DNA of 17,556 nucleotides from Pseudomonadales bacterium (GCA_016763235.1 JAESUE010000225.1:1-17556), one strand, 5' to 3'; positions 1 to 9,650 are shown, counted from the first letter of the stretch. Notes: generated from the letters alone by a model not told the origin. Program-made: numbers and translations.

Positions 1-224
1 ACAGGTTGATCGCCGGCTTCAATAAAGGCGGTGCGAAAAATACTGTGCCGAGCGCATATTTGCTGCCACGCTTGTTCTAATAGGTCGAGGTTCAGATCAC
101 CTTCGAGGCTTACCACTTGCTGCTCGAAGTAAGAAACCCCGCCCTCATTGAGCTTATGATGAAACCATAAACCTTGTTGCAGCGGTGCAGAAGGGTACAT
201 GGCCTCCACGTCAAGAGGCTGAGG
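1..224 (-). other. Start of NRPS module 3: DCL condensation domain, partial
   Basis: The first 70 or so residues of a third condensation domain. The C1 motif reads MYPSAPLQQGLWFHHKL at roughly residues 3118-3134, a DCL-type wording that fits its position after the second E domain. It is followed by a normal acceptor-side strand and helix (ARHSIFRTAF) before the window ends. The HHxxxDG active site is outside the window, so activity cannot be judged. Confidence 0.85.
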
Positions 225-3200
225 AAGAAGGGAATCTACCTCGCCTTGCGATAAGGATAATAAGGGGAAATCAGCGGGAACGCGCCCGCCATGCTGAGGG
301 TTTAAACAATAATCGATCAAGGCTTCAAGGTGGCGTTGATACTGCCCCACCCAGCGTGTCATCAGCTCGTTTGAAAATAGCTGGTCGCTATAACGCCACA
401 TGATTTGTAACTGCGCGCCGCCTTCCCCTGCCTGGATGATTCCGGCGACATCGAGCAAATAAGGCTGGTGCGATGTTGCTGAGCGTTCCTGACCGGGGCT
501 TTCTTCTGCCACTTGAAAGTACTGGCTCTCGTTGAATAAACCACCGGTTTGCCCCAGATAGTTAAAGCTAACTTGGGCCTCAGCGGATGCTTCGAAAGTG
601 CTGTCTGCATCCGCAATATCACCGGTTTCCAACATATGTTGCTGCTGATAACGCAGCAGCCCATACCCCAGACCATTGCCTGGCACCTCTCGTAACTGTT
701 GCTTGAGGCTTTTGATTTTATCGCCCCAATCATTGCCACCCTTGCTGTGCAATAACACCGGATAAAGCGTCGTAAACCAACCCACGGTGCGCGAGGTATC
801 ATATTGCTCACCCAGAAATTCACGGCCATGACCTTCAAGAGCGATAAGGTGCGCGCCCGTATTCTGGCCTTGTTCATGATGAATTTCATCGAGGGTTTCT
901 ATTAGTGCGGTTAACAGTAAATCACTGATTTCAGTCTGAAAAGCCTTGGGCACTTGGCGTAGCAGTTGTTCAGTGCGGTTTGCATCCAATAAGAAAGTCT
1001 GGCTTTGGGTATGCTCTGCGAGATTTTGTTGCGCTGCGCCATCGGCCACAAGATCCGCTTGAATAGTGGGGATTTTTTCCTGAGAGAAACGCTGCCAATA
1101 GGCTTTTTGGGCTAATACTGCATCGTCCTGCGCATAGTGCCAGAGTCGTTCGCTCCAATGGGCGAAAGCGGTTGTTTTTCGACCCAGATTAATGGCTTTG
1201 TCTTCTGCCTGCTGTGCCATGGCCAGCGCTAAATCTTCCAACAAAATACGCCAAGAAACGCCATCCATAATCAGATGATGCGCCACGATCAACAGGCGAT
1301 GTTGCTCGTTCATGGTGTACCAAATAGCACGGAACAAGGGCCCTTGTTCCAAATCAAGGCTGGCTTGGGCGGCGTTTAATGCCTCCGCCAGCGCAGGCTC
1401 TCCGGCGGGTAGTTCTTCCACAGAAAACACTTTCTGCATTTGCGGATGCGACCAATCCAACGGCAGGTATTGTTGCTCACCCTGAGGATAAATAGCCCGC
1501 AAACTATCGTGCTGGCTGACTAAGGCACGCAGGGCTTGTTCCGTGGCAGCAATCGCTTGCGCAATATCGGTTTCACCGTGTTGACCCGATGCTGGCTGCA
1601 ATAATAAGGACATATTCCAGTGTTCGGCATGGGCAAAAGATTGTTCGTAGAACCAGTGCTGAATAGGCGTAAGTGCGGCGCTTTGGGTGAGCGCATCTTG
1701 CTGAGCGACAAGGCTTTCTGCACAACCTGCCACCTTAACCAACTCGGCAATGCTTTGATTTTCAAACAGTTGTTTGGTGGAAAAACGAATGCCTGCGCGT
1801 TTGGCTCGACTCACCACCTGAATGGATAAAATAGAGTCGCCACCCAGGGCAAAAAAGTTGTCGTGCAGCCCTACTTGAGGAAGACCCAGCAGTGTCTCCC
1901 AGATTTTCGCGAGGGTCTTTTCCATCTCGGTGTGAGGCAAACGCTGAGGCGCATAAATGCGCTCCGGTTCTGGCAAGGCACGATGATCCACTTTGCCATT
2001 CGGCGTTAAAGGTAGCTGCTCTAGATTGCTCCAAAAACTCGGCACCATGTACGCGGGCAGCAACTCAGCCGCCGTGGTTTTCAAGTCGTCCAGCTGGGCC
2101 GCATCATCCAATACCACCCAGGCAATTAACTGGCTGCCACGCGCTGATTTTTGCGCGCGCACCACCACATCGCGCAACTGGCACGCCGCTGTTTTACCCG
2201 CCGCCACCTTAATAGCGGCTTCCACCTCACCCAACTCAATACGCTGGCCACGAATTTTAACCTGATAATCCTGCCGCCCAAGAAATTCGATGGTGCCATC
2301 TTTTTGATAACGCGCCATATCACCGCTGCGGTACAGCACTGGCCCATGGCCATGCACTTTGGCAAAGGGATTTGGCACGAAAGCCTTTCGGGTCAGCTCA
2401 GGTTTAAAACGATAACCCCTTGCCACACCATCACCAGCGGTGCACAGCTCACCCACCATGCCCACCGGCAAAGGCTGTAAATTTTGATCAAGAATATACA
2501 CCTGCGTATTCGAGACAGGCCAGCCAATGGGCACCGACTGAGCAATGTCTTCGGCATTTTGCGTTGCATAATAACTTGTTACGGAAGTATTTTCGGCTGG
2601 CCCATAAAGATTAACAAACCGCAGCTGGGGGTAAGCGCTTAACAAATCCCGCACCTTCGCCGCGTTAACGACTTCGCCCCCCGTCATCACCACCTTGAGT
2701 TTCCCCAAGGCTTCCGGATTAAATTCCACCATGGTATGAAACAATGCCGTGGTTAAAAATACATGGCTAATGCCCTGTGAATCGACCAACTGCCCGAATT
2801 GCTCTGGGTCAAGATGACCCGGTGGTGCCAAAACCAGTTTCACGCCATTCAACAAACCGCCCCAAATTTCCCAAGTAGCGGCATCAAAAGCAATCGGTGC
2901 ATAGTGCAACAAAGTATCTGCGGCGCTAAAGGCCACCACGTTGCTGTTTTTCACCAGACGTAAAACATTACGGTGGGTTAATTCAATGCCCTTGGGTTGC
3001 CCGGTAGAACCGGAAGTGTAAATGACCAGCGCCAACTGGTCTGCACGCATGGGGATTTCCGGTGATTGGCTAGACTGTTGTTCGTAGCGAGTTGCATCGT
3101 CGATGATCGGAACAGACAAAACCTCAAAACGCGATCGCTGCTCGGTACTGCAAATGATCAATTTTGCTTCGGCATTTTCCAGCATGTAAAACAAACGTTC

Positions 3201-6200
3201 ATCGGGATAATGCGGGTCGAGAGGCAAATAGGCACCACCCGCTTTCACAATGGCCAACAAACTCACAAACAAATTCACCGAGCGCTCACCACAATAAGCC
3301 ACGACGGTTTCAGCGCCCACCCCTTGCGCCACCAAATAATGCGCCAATTGATTCGCACGCTTGGCCAACGATTGATAGGAAACCACCTCCGCATCACTCC
3401 AAAGCGCAGTGTGATGAGGCGAAACAAAAACCATCGCATCAAACTCTGCCCCGATGTGGCTTTCAGAGGGATAGGGGCGAATGGTCTGGTTCCAAATTTG
3501 CAACATTCGCACGCGTTCTGCTTTCTCCAGCAGGCTAATTTCCTGCACCGGCTTTTCGGCTTTTTCGAGAAAGTTTTCCAATGTATGTTGAAGCTGTAAC
3601 ATCACTCGCTGAATATTGTTTTGCGCAAACAATTCTCGCTGATAAGAGATTTTCATCGTCAGCTGTTTGCCAGGAACAAAAATCAGCGCTAAGGGGAAAT
3701 TAGTTTTCCACACCGCTTCGACATCCCCCACCTCAAAAGGCATTTCGGCAGAAGACAAGGCTTGGTCCACAGGGTAATTTTCAAACACCACAATAGATTC
3801 AAAAAGGTGCTCGCCACCGCCTAAACCACACAAACGCTGCAAGGCACTGAGGGACGTCGATTCATAAGGTCGCATGGCGACATTTTGATGTTGAATTATT
3901 TCTAACCATTGCAAAATCGTGAGCGCATTTTCTTGCAGTGGGCCACTCGGTACTACCACACTAAAAGGCAGCGTATTAATAAACATACCAGCGGTTTGTT
4001 CTACCTGCGGCAAGTGTGCAGGCCGCCCCGAAACCGTCGTGCCAAACACCACTTTTTCATCGCCGGCATAACGGCTCAATAAATAAGCCCAGGCACCTTG
4101 AAAAAGAGTATTTAAGGTGAGGTGATGCCGCTTGCTGAAATTTTCCAAATTTTGCGTCAAGGTTTCAGAAAAACAGCAGACTTCTGTTTCGTAACCCACA
4201 TCATCAGATCTATTTTCTTCCGACCACTTATTTTCAACATAAGGAAGTGACGTGGCGCGCTCAAAACCCTCTAGCTGTTCGCGCCAAAAGGCATCGGCAG
4301 CTTGCGGGTCTTCATTCATCAAATGGCGAATAAAGGGCTCATAGGCTGGGCCAGATTGAAAGGAAGGTTTTTCTCCCGCCAGAAAACCGCGATAAAATCG
4401 AAATAAATCCGTTAACACCAAAGAAACAGACCAACCATCTAATATCAAATGATGAAAATTAAAAATTAAATAAACCGCCTGAGAGCGAAGAGGCATAATA
4501 CCCATTCGAATCAAACCCGCCCGGCCTAAATCAAAACCGGCTTTACGCTCATCTGCCAACAACGTTTGCAGGGTTTGTTTATCCCCTATGGGATAAAATT
4601 GAATGGCTTTATTAATATCACTGCGAACAAATTGAAAGGCCTGTGGCAATTCATCCCAAATAAAACCGGTTCGCAAAATGGGATGTTTTTTCAGCGTTAA
4701 TTCCCACGCTTGTTGCAACGCATCTTTATCAAGATCACCCTTGATTTCAATCGTCATTTGTTCAAAATAGGTTTCGCCACTTTCATCATGCAGAGCATGA
4801 AATAACATGCCTTCCTGCATCGGCGATAAAGGATACAAATTTTCCAGTTGTCGATATTCATCGTGCCGCGTTAAGGTCGCACAGACGTGATTTAATTCAT
4901 CATCAGACAAAGACAACAAGGGGAAATCACTTTGAGAATAGGCAAAATGTTTGGCATCCCCGCAATAAACACTCAGTTGTTTAAGTGCTTCGCAATACAC
5001 GTCTAGAAAATTTCCGATGGTATCGGCAGAAAATCGTTGGGCATCATAAGAACAGCTAATAGATAAATCATCTTCTTGTATAGCAAGGTTAATTTCTAAA
5101 GGATAAAGCGCTGCATTGCCTGCAGAAATCTGCTGTAACGAAACCGAATTCGTCCATTCAAAAAGATCATTACTTTGCTGGCGCACCTGCCCTAAATAAT
5201 TAAACAGTAACTCTGCAGAATTATTGTTTAAATCAGTACATTTACCCTGCCGAGCTAACCAGCCAAACGCCAAACCCTGCTGAGGAACCGCTCGCAACTG
5301 CTCTTTCACTGCAATCAGCATGTCACCGAGAGAGGATTTTTGTGACAAACTAAAACGCTGCGGGTAAAGCGCCGTAAACCAACCAACGGTTTGAGATAAA
5401 TCCATATTCTCATTGTTTAATGTGCGCCCGTGGCTTTCAAAGTCAATACGGAGAGAATCAAGGTTATTGGTCTTTTGTACACTTAGTAACAAACCTGCCA
5501 GCAACAATTCATTCACATAATTGCGGTAGTTTTTTACACTTTCTTGAATAAGATTTTGGGTGATTTCACTACCGAGACTCCTCTGCTCGCTTGCCCGTAG
5601 AGCACCACTTTTCGGCAGCAATTTATTGGCAAATAAACGATCACCGTTTAATAGATGCTGCTCCCAATAAGGAATTTGTTGCTCGAATTCTTTATTTTCT
5701 GAAATGTCGTTTAAAAAATTATTCGCTTCAAGAAAGGACGTACTTTTCAAACCCAAGTCCGTTTTTAGATCACGTAACAGAGCCTGCAAATCATCAAGAA
5801 TAATGCGCCACGACACACCATCCACCAACAAATGGTGAATAGTAATAAAAAGATAATCCTGATCTGCACAGTGCAACAGAACAACCTGCTGCAATGGGCC
5901 TGTTGTTATAGTTAAGGCTGCTTCATATTGTTGCGTCACGGATTGCAACGCTTGCTCTTCGCAATGCTGCTCGACAACGAGAGAATTTATATCGGAAACT
6001 TCGTTAAAATAGCCCACCCAGCCAGAGTCGTCTTTTCTAAAAGAACAACGCAACTGGTCATGTTTAATCAGGATTTTATCCCAAGCCGCCGCTAACTTCT
6101 CAACGGTGAATGTTGCATTTAATTTAAAAATAAGCGACTGGTTCCAATAATCAGGATGCGCGATTTTATTCTCGGCCAGATTATCAAAAAACCAGTGCTG

Positions 6201-9200
6201 AATTGGATTCAGCGTTACATCACCACGCAAGGCACCTTGTATAGCAACAATATTTTCAGCGGATGTTTTTGCCACCTCCGCAAGTTCTGCAATGGTTTGA
6301 AACTCAAACAACTGTTTTGCACTAATTATTACACCGGCTTTTTTAGCGCGACTGATAATTTGCAGCGACAAAATAGAATCACCGCCCAGCTCAAAGAAAT
6401 TATCAAAAATACCCACCCATTCCAAAGCAAGCACTTCTTGCCATATTCTTCCTAGCTGTTCTTCAATCACATTACGCGGTGCCACATGCGCACAAGCAAG
6501 AGGATTAGACGCCGTATGAACTGGCGTATTTTTATGTTGGTCGAGCAATTGTTTTTTATCAATTTTACCATTATGGGTTAAGGGCAAATCGGCACGAAGA
6601 TAAATAAAAGCAGGCTGCATATATTGCGGTAGATTTTCTGCCAACTCTTTCCGTATATCAGAAATACAATCTGGCGTATTTTTTTCTGGCTTGTCAGCCA
6701 ATACAACAAAGGCCAATAACTGCTTGTTATTTTCATCACTGATCACCGCAGAAACACGCACCGCCGCGCAGGATTTCAGTTGTGCATTGACTTCCCCTAA
6801 CTCAATACGGTAACCACGGATTTTTACCTGCTCGTCATTGCGACCTGCATAAATCAAGTCACCCTCATGGGTGTAATAAGCCAAATCGCCACTTTTATAC
6901 CAGCGCTCAATACGGCCCGCTAATTCTTTTTCAATAAAATGTTCAGCGTTTAATTCTGGCCGTTGCCAATACCCCTCACTCAGGCCACGCCCTGCCACAA
7001 AAATTTCACCGATTGCTCCCAAGGGGACTTGTTGCCCACTTTCGTCGAGCAAACAAATTTTCAAATCTGCAAGTGGTCGACCAACATTGCTAATAGGATT
7101 GAGAAAATCTTTTTCATCAATCCTATGCCAGGTGACATGCACAGTGGTTTCAGTAATCCCATACATGTTTATGAGTTTTGGCTGCTCATAACCGTAGCGA
7201 TCAACCCAGGGTTTTAATAATGGGAAGTTTAAAGCCTCGCCACCAAACACCACATAACGCAAAGCGAGTTGCGCGGCGGCTTGTTCTTGATCAATCGTAA
7301 CCAGTTGATTAAATGCTGAGGGGGTTTGGTTAAGCACCGTGACTTGCTCTGATTCAAGCAGATGATAAAATAACGCTGGATCACGGCTTGTTTCAGTAGG
7401 GACAATCACCAATCGGCCACCGAACAATAAAGCACCCCATATTTCCCATACTGAAAAATCAAAGGCGTAAGAATGAAATAATGTCCAGCAATCATTTTCT
7501 GAGAAATCAAAAGGAGGGCTGCTTTGGCTAAATAATCGCAACACATTAAAATGGTTAATCGGCACGCCTTTCGGTTTCCCCGTGGTGCCCGAGGTATAAA
7601 TCATATACGCCTGGGTAAAGGGCTGAGCATACCGAAGTGGATTTTCACAGGAATAAGCCGCAAGCTTTTCTCGCAATGTCGAAATATTAATACTGTTTAC
7701 ATTCCCGTGAACATAATCGTGAACATAGTCCTTATCAGCCAATAGCAGCGTTACCTTGGCATCGTCCAGTATCATTTTATTTCGTACCGCTGCACTGCCA
7801 GGGTCAACGGGAACATACGCAGCGCCACATTTTAAAACTGCAACAATGGCGACGATTAAATCAATACTCCGCTCAAAATAAAGTGCGACACGCGTGCCTT
7901 CTGCCACCCCCTGTTCAGTTAAAAAGTGGGCCAATTGATTAGCGCGGGCATTAAGCTGCTGATAAGAAAGACGCTGCTCACCGAAAGATACGGCAATATG
8001 ATCAGGAAAAAACTCTACCTGTTTTTCAAAACGCTCTCCCAGCGTTTTTTCTTGCCAGTCAGCAAGGGGTGATGGTGCGTTAAAGGATTCAAGCTGTTTC
8101 ACCTCCTGCTCTGTTAGCAGGCTAAAATCACCAAGGCAAACATTCGGCTGTGCAACAACTTGCTCGACCAAATTTTCAAAGTGTTCGGCAAAACGTTTTA
8201 TTGTTTCCACTTTATAACAGGCGCTGCGATATTCAATCTCGCCTTCAATTTTCCCTGCCTTGTCACATAGCGTTAACGTAAGGTCGAATTTCGCAACATT
8301 CAGTTCTGGCGACCCAGGAAACACCTTCAAGCCATCAAGATTAATATCGATGGACTCGTCACCTTGCCAAACAAACAGGTGCTGAAAAATAGGGGTTTTA
8401 TTTTTTACCCGTGGCACATTTAGTTCATCGACCAACTTCTCAAACGGCAAAGATTGATGCTGCCACACTTCTCGCAAATTATTTTGTAAAGACCGCTGCA
8501 ATTGCAAAAAACTTTGTGCTGGATTAATCGTTTGGCGTAATGCCAGGCTGTTCACAAAGAAGCCAATCAGCGTTTCAATTTCACCTCTATCACGGTTAGC
8601 CACCGGGCTACCCACCACCACATCAGCTTGCCCGCTATAACGGGAACAAAGCAGCATAAAAACTGCCAATAACGAGCTGTAAACGGTAACACCCTGCTCT
8701 TGGCTTAGTTTTTTTAATTCATTACTTAAGGATAAAGACAATGTAACGGAAAAACGCGCACCCTCAGAATTTATTTCTTCGCCACGGGGGATATCAAGAG
8801 GTAATTGCAATTCAGGCGCATCGTCTAAATAAACTCGCCAGAAATCTAATTCTTTTTCTATACGGGTATCATTAATATATTCACGTTGCCAATGAGAAAA
8901 ATCGGCATATTGAATTTCCAATGGCGTAAGCGCAGCATCGTTGCCTTTGTGAAAGCCATTATAAAACGTTTCTAATTCACGGCTGAATACCCCCACCGAC
9001 CAACCATCAAAAATAATATGGTGGAAGTTTAAGAGTATGAGGTGTTCGTTTGCGCCTGTTTTTAATACCCGCAGTTGAAATAGGGGAAGCACCGATAAAT
9101 CAAAACAGTGTTTAAAAAATGTTTCAGCGTATTGTTTTTTTTGTTCTTCACTTTTCGAGCTAAAATCTTCAAAACCAAATGGAATATCAAGATGCTCAGC

Positions 9201-9554
9201 GATAAGCTGTTGCCCAACACCTTCTACCTCCCGAAAAGTCGTACGCAATATTTCATGGCGCGCCACAATGGCAGCAAACGCCTTGCTCAGCGCATTAAGG
9301 TTTAGCGCACCCTCAAGCCGCAATACAGCAGGCATATTGTAACGGGGGTTTTGCCCTTCAAATTGGTCCAGAAACCATAAGCGTTGCTGCGGAAATGACA
9401 AGGGAATTTGCGCACCACGCGCAGTGACTTTAATGCGTGACTGCCCAGAAGCTTCGGCACTTTTCCCTTTGTACTCGCGGATTTTTAAGAGCAGCGTTTC
9501 ACGCTGGGTGGGAGAGAGGCTGGCCAGTTTGGCCGCAAGTATTTTGTTATCCAT
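1..9554 (-). CDS. Non-ribosomal peptide synthetase, N-terminal 3184 codons, C-A-T-E-C-A-T-E-C..., runs off the left edge
   Basis: Multimodular NRPS that would work as a cytosolic megasynthase building a peptide on phosphopantetheine arms. The reading frame is open from ATG 9554 to the window edge. An in-frame TAG at 9600-9598 and the absence of any ATG, GTG or TTG codon between it and 9554 make this the only possible conventional start, although I see no good Shine-Dalgarno sequence. The two carrier serines (codons at 6377-6375 and 1835-1833) are both in frame with the start, so there is no net frameshift. Domains by residue: a short N-terminal stretch (1-45, LSPTQRETLLLKI, possibly a docking region); LCL condensation about 45-470; adenylation about 490-1000; carrier about 1030-1095; epimerization about 1110-1530; DCL condensation about 1565-2000; adenylation about 2040-2530; carrier about 2550-2610; epimerization about 2625-3080; DCL condensation from about 3118. 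The 3' end lies outside the window, so total module number and release mechanism are unknown. Confidence 0.97.
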   Translation of the reverse strand, partial: MDNKILAAKLASLSPTQRETLLLKIREYKGKSAEASGQSRIKVTARGAQIPLSFPQQRLWFLDQFEGQNPRYNMPAVLRLEGALNLNALSKAFAAIVARHEILRTTFREVEGVGQQLIAEHLDIPFGFEDFSSKSEEQKKQYAETFFKHCFDLSVLPLFQLRVLKTGANEHLILLNFHHIIFDGWSVGVFSRELETFYNGFHKGNDAALTPLEIQYADFSHWQREYINDTRIEKELDFWRVYLDDAPELQLPLDIPRGEEINSEGARFSVTLSLSLSNELKKLSQEQGVTVYSSLLAVFMLLCSRYSGQADVVVGSPVANRDRGEIETLIGFFVNSLALRQTINPAQSFLQLQRSLQNNLREVWQHQSLPFEKLVDELNVPRVKNKTPIFQHLFVWQGDESIDINLDGLKVFPGSPELNVAKFDLTLTLCDKAGKIEGEIEYRSACYKVETIKRFAEHFENLVEQVVAQPNVCLGDFSLLTEQEVKQLESFNAPSPLADWQEKTLGERFEKQVEFFPDHIAVSFGEQRLSYQQLNARANQLAHFLTEQGVAEGTRVALYFERSIDLIVAIVAVLKCGAAYVPVDPGSAAVRNKMILDDAKVTLLLADKDYVHDYVHGNVNSINISTLREKLAAYSCENPLRYAQPFTQAYMIYTSGTTGKPKGVPINHFNVLRLFSQSSPPFDFSENDCWTLFHSYAFDFSVWEIWGALLFGGRLVIVPTETSRDPALFYHLLESEQVTVLNQTPSAFNQLVTIDQEQAAAQLALRYVVFGGEALNFPLLKPWVDRYGYEQPKLINMYGITETTVHVTWHRIDEKDFLNPISNVGRPLADLKICLLDESGQQVPLGAIGEIFVAGRGLSEGYWQRPELNAEHFIEKELAGRIERWYKSGDLAYYTHEGDLIYAGRNDEQVKIRGYRIELGEVNAQLKSCAAVRVSAVISDENNKQLLAFVVLADKPEKNTPDCISDIRKELAENLPQYMQPAFIYLRADLPLTHNGKIDKKQLLDQHKNTPVHTASNPLACAHVAPRNVIEEQLGRIWQEVLALEWVGIFDNFFELGGDSILSLQIISRAKKAGVIISAKQLFEFQTIAELAEVAKTSAENIVAIQGALRGDVTLNPIQHWFFDNLAENKIAHPDYWNQSLIFKLNATFTVEKLAAAWDKILIKHDQLRCSFRKDDSGWVGYFNEVSDINSLVVEQHCEEQALQSVTQQYEAALTITTGPLQQVVLLHCADQDYLFITIHHLLVDGVSWRIILDDLQALLRDLKTDLGLKSTSFLEANNFLNDISENKEFEQQIPYWEQHLLNGDRLFANKLLPKSGALRASEQRSLGSEITQNLIQESVKNYRNYVNELLLAGLLLSVQKTNNLDSLRIDFESHGRTLNNENMDLSQTVGWFTALYPQRFSLSQKSSLGDMLIAVKEQLRAVPQQGLAFGWLARQGKCTDLNNNSAELLFNYLGQVRQQSNDLFEWTNSVSLQQISAGNAALYPLEINLAIQEDDLSISCSYDAQRFSADTIGNFLDVYCEALKQLSVYCGDAKHFAYSQSDFPLLSLSDDELNHVCATLTRHDEYRQLENLYPLSPMQEGMLFHALHDESGETYFEQMTIEIKGDLDKDALQQAWELTLKKHPILRTGFIWDELPQAFQFVRSDINKAIQFYPIGDKQTLQTLLADERKAGFDLGRAGLIRMGIMPLRSQAVYLIFNFHHLILDGWSVSLVLTDLFRFYRGFLAGEKPSFQSGPAYEPFIRHLMNEDPQAADAFWREQLEGFERATSLPYVENKWSEENRSDDVGYETEVCCFSETLTQNLENFSKRHHLTLNTLFQGAWAYLLSRYAGDEKVVFGTTVSGRPAHLPQVEQTAGMFINTLPFSVVVPSGPLQENALTILQWLEIIQHQNVAMRPYESTSLSALQRLCGLGGGEHLFESIVVFENYPVDQALSSAEMPFEVGDVEAVWKTNFPLALIFVPGKQLTMKISYQRELFAQNNIQRVMLQLQHTLENFLEKAEKPVQEISLLEKAERVRMLQIWNQTIRPYPSESHIGAEFDAMVFVSPHHTALWSDAEVVSYQSLAKRANQLAHYLVAQGVGAETVVAYCGERSVNLFVSLLAIVKAGGAYLPLDPHYPDERLFYMLENAEAKLIICSTEQRSRFEVLSVPIIDDATRYEQQSSQSPEIPMRADQLALVIYTSGSTGQPKGIELTHRNVLRLVKNSNVVAFSAADTLLHYAPIAFDAATWEIWGGLLNGVKLVLAPPGHLDPEQFGQLVDSQGISHVFLTTALFHTMVEFNPEALGKLKVVMTGGEVVNAAKVRDLLSAYPQLRFVNLYGPAENTSVTSYYATQNAEDIAQSVPIGWPVSNTQVYILDQNLQPLPVGMVGELCTAGDGVARGYRFKPELTRKAFVPNPFAKVHGHGPVLYRSGDMARYQKDGTIEFLGRQDYQVKIRGQRIELGEVEAAIKVAAGKTAACQLRDVVVRAQKSARGSQLIAWVVLDDAAQLDDLKTTAAELLPAYMVPSFWSNLEQLPLTPNGKVDHRALPEPERIYAPQRLPHTEMEKTLAKIWETLLGLPQVGLHDNFFALGGDSILSIQVVSRAKRAGIRFSTKQLFENQSIAELVKVAGCAESLVAQQDALTQSAALTPIQHWFYEQSFAHAEHWNMSLLLQPASGQHGETDIAQAIAATEQALRALVSQHDSLRAIYPQGEQQYLPLDWSHPQMQKVFSVEELPAGEPALAEALNAAQASLDLEQGPLFRAIWYTMNEQHRLLIVAHHLIMDGVSWRILLEDLALAMAQQAEDKAINLGRKTTAFAHWSERLWHYAQDDAVLAQKAYWQRFSQEKIPTIQADLVADGAAQQNLAEHTQSQTFLLDANRTEQLLRQVPKAFQTEISDLLLTALIETLDEIHHEQGQNTGAHLIALEGHGREFLGEQYDTSRTVGWFTTLYPVLLHSKGGNDWGDKIKSLKQQLREVPGNGLGYGLLRYQQQHMLETGDIADADSTFEASAEAQVSFNYLGQTGGLFNESQYFQVAEESPGQERSATSHQPYLLDVAGIIQAGEGGAQLQIMWRYSDQLFSNELMTRWVGQYQRHLEALIDYCLNPQHGGRVPADFPLLSLSQGEVDSLLPQPLDVEAMYPSAPLQQGLWFHHKLNEGGVSYFEQQVVSLEGDLNLDLLEQAWQQICARHSIFRTAFIEAGDQP
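225..4889 (-). other. NRPS module 2: C(DCL)-A(hydrophobic, unassigned)-T-E
   Basis: The condensation domain starts LYPLSPMQEGMLFH near residue 1568 and has HHLILDGWS near 1701. MQEGMLFH is the DCL signature, as expected directly after an E domain. The adenylation domain has A3 YTSGSTGQPKG near 2177, A4 FDAATWE (Asp2224), A5 NLYGPAENTSV near 2313, A8 RGQRIELGEVE near 2437 and A10 PNGKVDHRALP near 2515. The hand-aligned pocket is D, A, W, L, M, G, L, S, V, K. This is a hydrophobic pocket on a backbone resembling Val/Leu-type A domains (FDAATxEIWG, LTTALFH, GPAENT), but it matches no code I know; an aliphatic or aromatic residue is the most I would say. The carrier is LGGDSI with Ser2574. The E domain has PIQHWFYEQ near 2630, HHLIMDGVSW near 2758, GHGRE, TVGWFTTLYP and FNYLGQ near 2996, so the residue should leave as the D-isomer. 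The A-T-E part is visibly more GC-rich than module 1. Confidence 0.85.
4890..9554 (-). other. NRPS module 1: C(LCL)-A(Thr)-T-E
   Basis: The condensation domain opens with LSFPQQRLWFLDQ and has the active-site HHIIFDGWS near residue 178; this C1 wording is of the LCL class, which joins an L-donor to an L-acceptor. The adenylation domain shows A3 YTSGTTGKPKG near 652, A4 FDFSVWE (Asp699), A5 NMYGITETTVH near 796, A7-A8 from about 884 (SGDLAYY...RGYRIELGEV) and A10 HNGKID near 990. Aligned by eye to GrsA PheA, the pocket residues are D, F, W, N, V, G, M, V, H, K. The established threonine code is DFWNIGMVHK, so L-Thr is predicted with good confidence. The carrier has LGGDSI with Ser1060; GGDS rather than GGHS is typical of carriers feeding an E domain. 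The epimerization domain follows with PIQHWF near 1114, HHLLVDGVSW near 1240, TVGWFTALYP and FNYLGQ near 1450. Inferred output: D-allo-threonyl on the carrier. Confidence 0.88.
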
Positions 9555-9650
9555 AAAAGCGAACTGATGTAATTAAAAGAAGTTGTTTGTAAGTATACTA
9601 GCAAGTCAAGTCCCGGTGTTAAAAATGGCATAGAAAATTCCGTAGCTACC

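Noticed and set aside
362..889. Minus-strand open frame of 175 codons in another frame of the NRPS
   Set aside because: The NRPS frame through this region gives clear E-domain motifs (GHGRE, TVGWFTTLYP, FNYLGQ), so the other frame is a shadow.
3066..3599. Plus-strand open frame of 177 codons (and a second overlapping one at 3164-3538)
   Set aside because: It lies antisense to the continuous NRPS frame encoding the start of the A2 domain and C2 tail, and its translation shows no recognisable domain.
1..9554. Possible frameshift or split of the NRPS into several genes
   Set aside because: The start codon, Asp699, Ser1060, Asp2224 and Ser2574 codons and the window edge are all in one frame, and I met no stop on reading through.
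9592..9609. TTGACT and TATACT as a -35/-10 pair for the NRPS
   Set aside because: They are only 6 bases apart, far below the 16-18 needed; TATACT alone is not enough to call a promoter.
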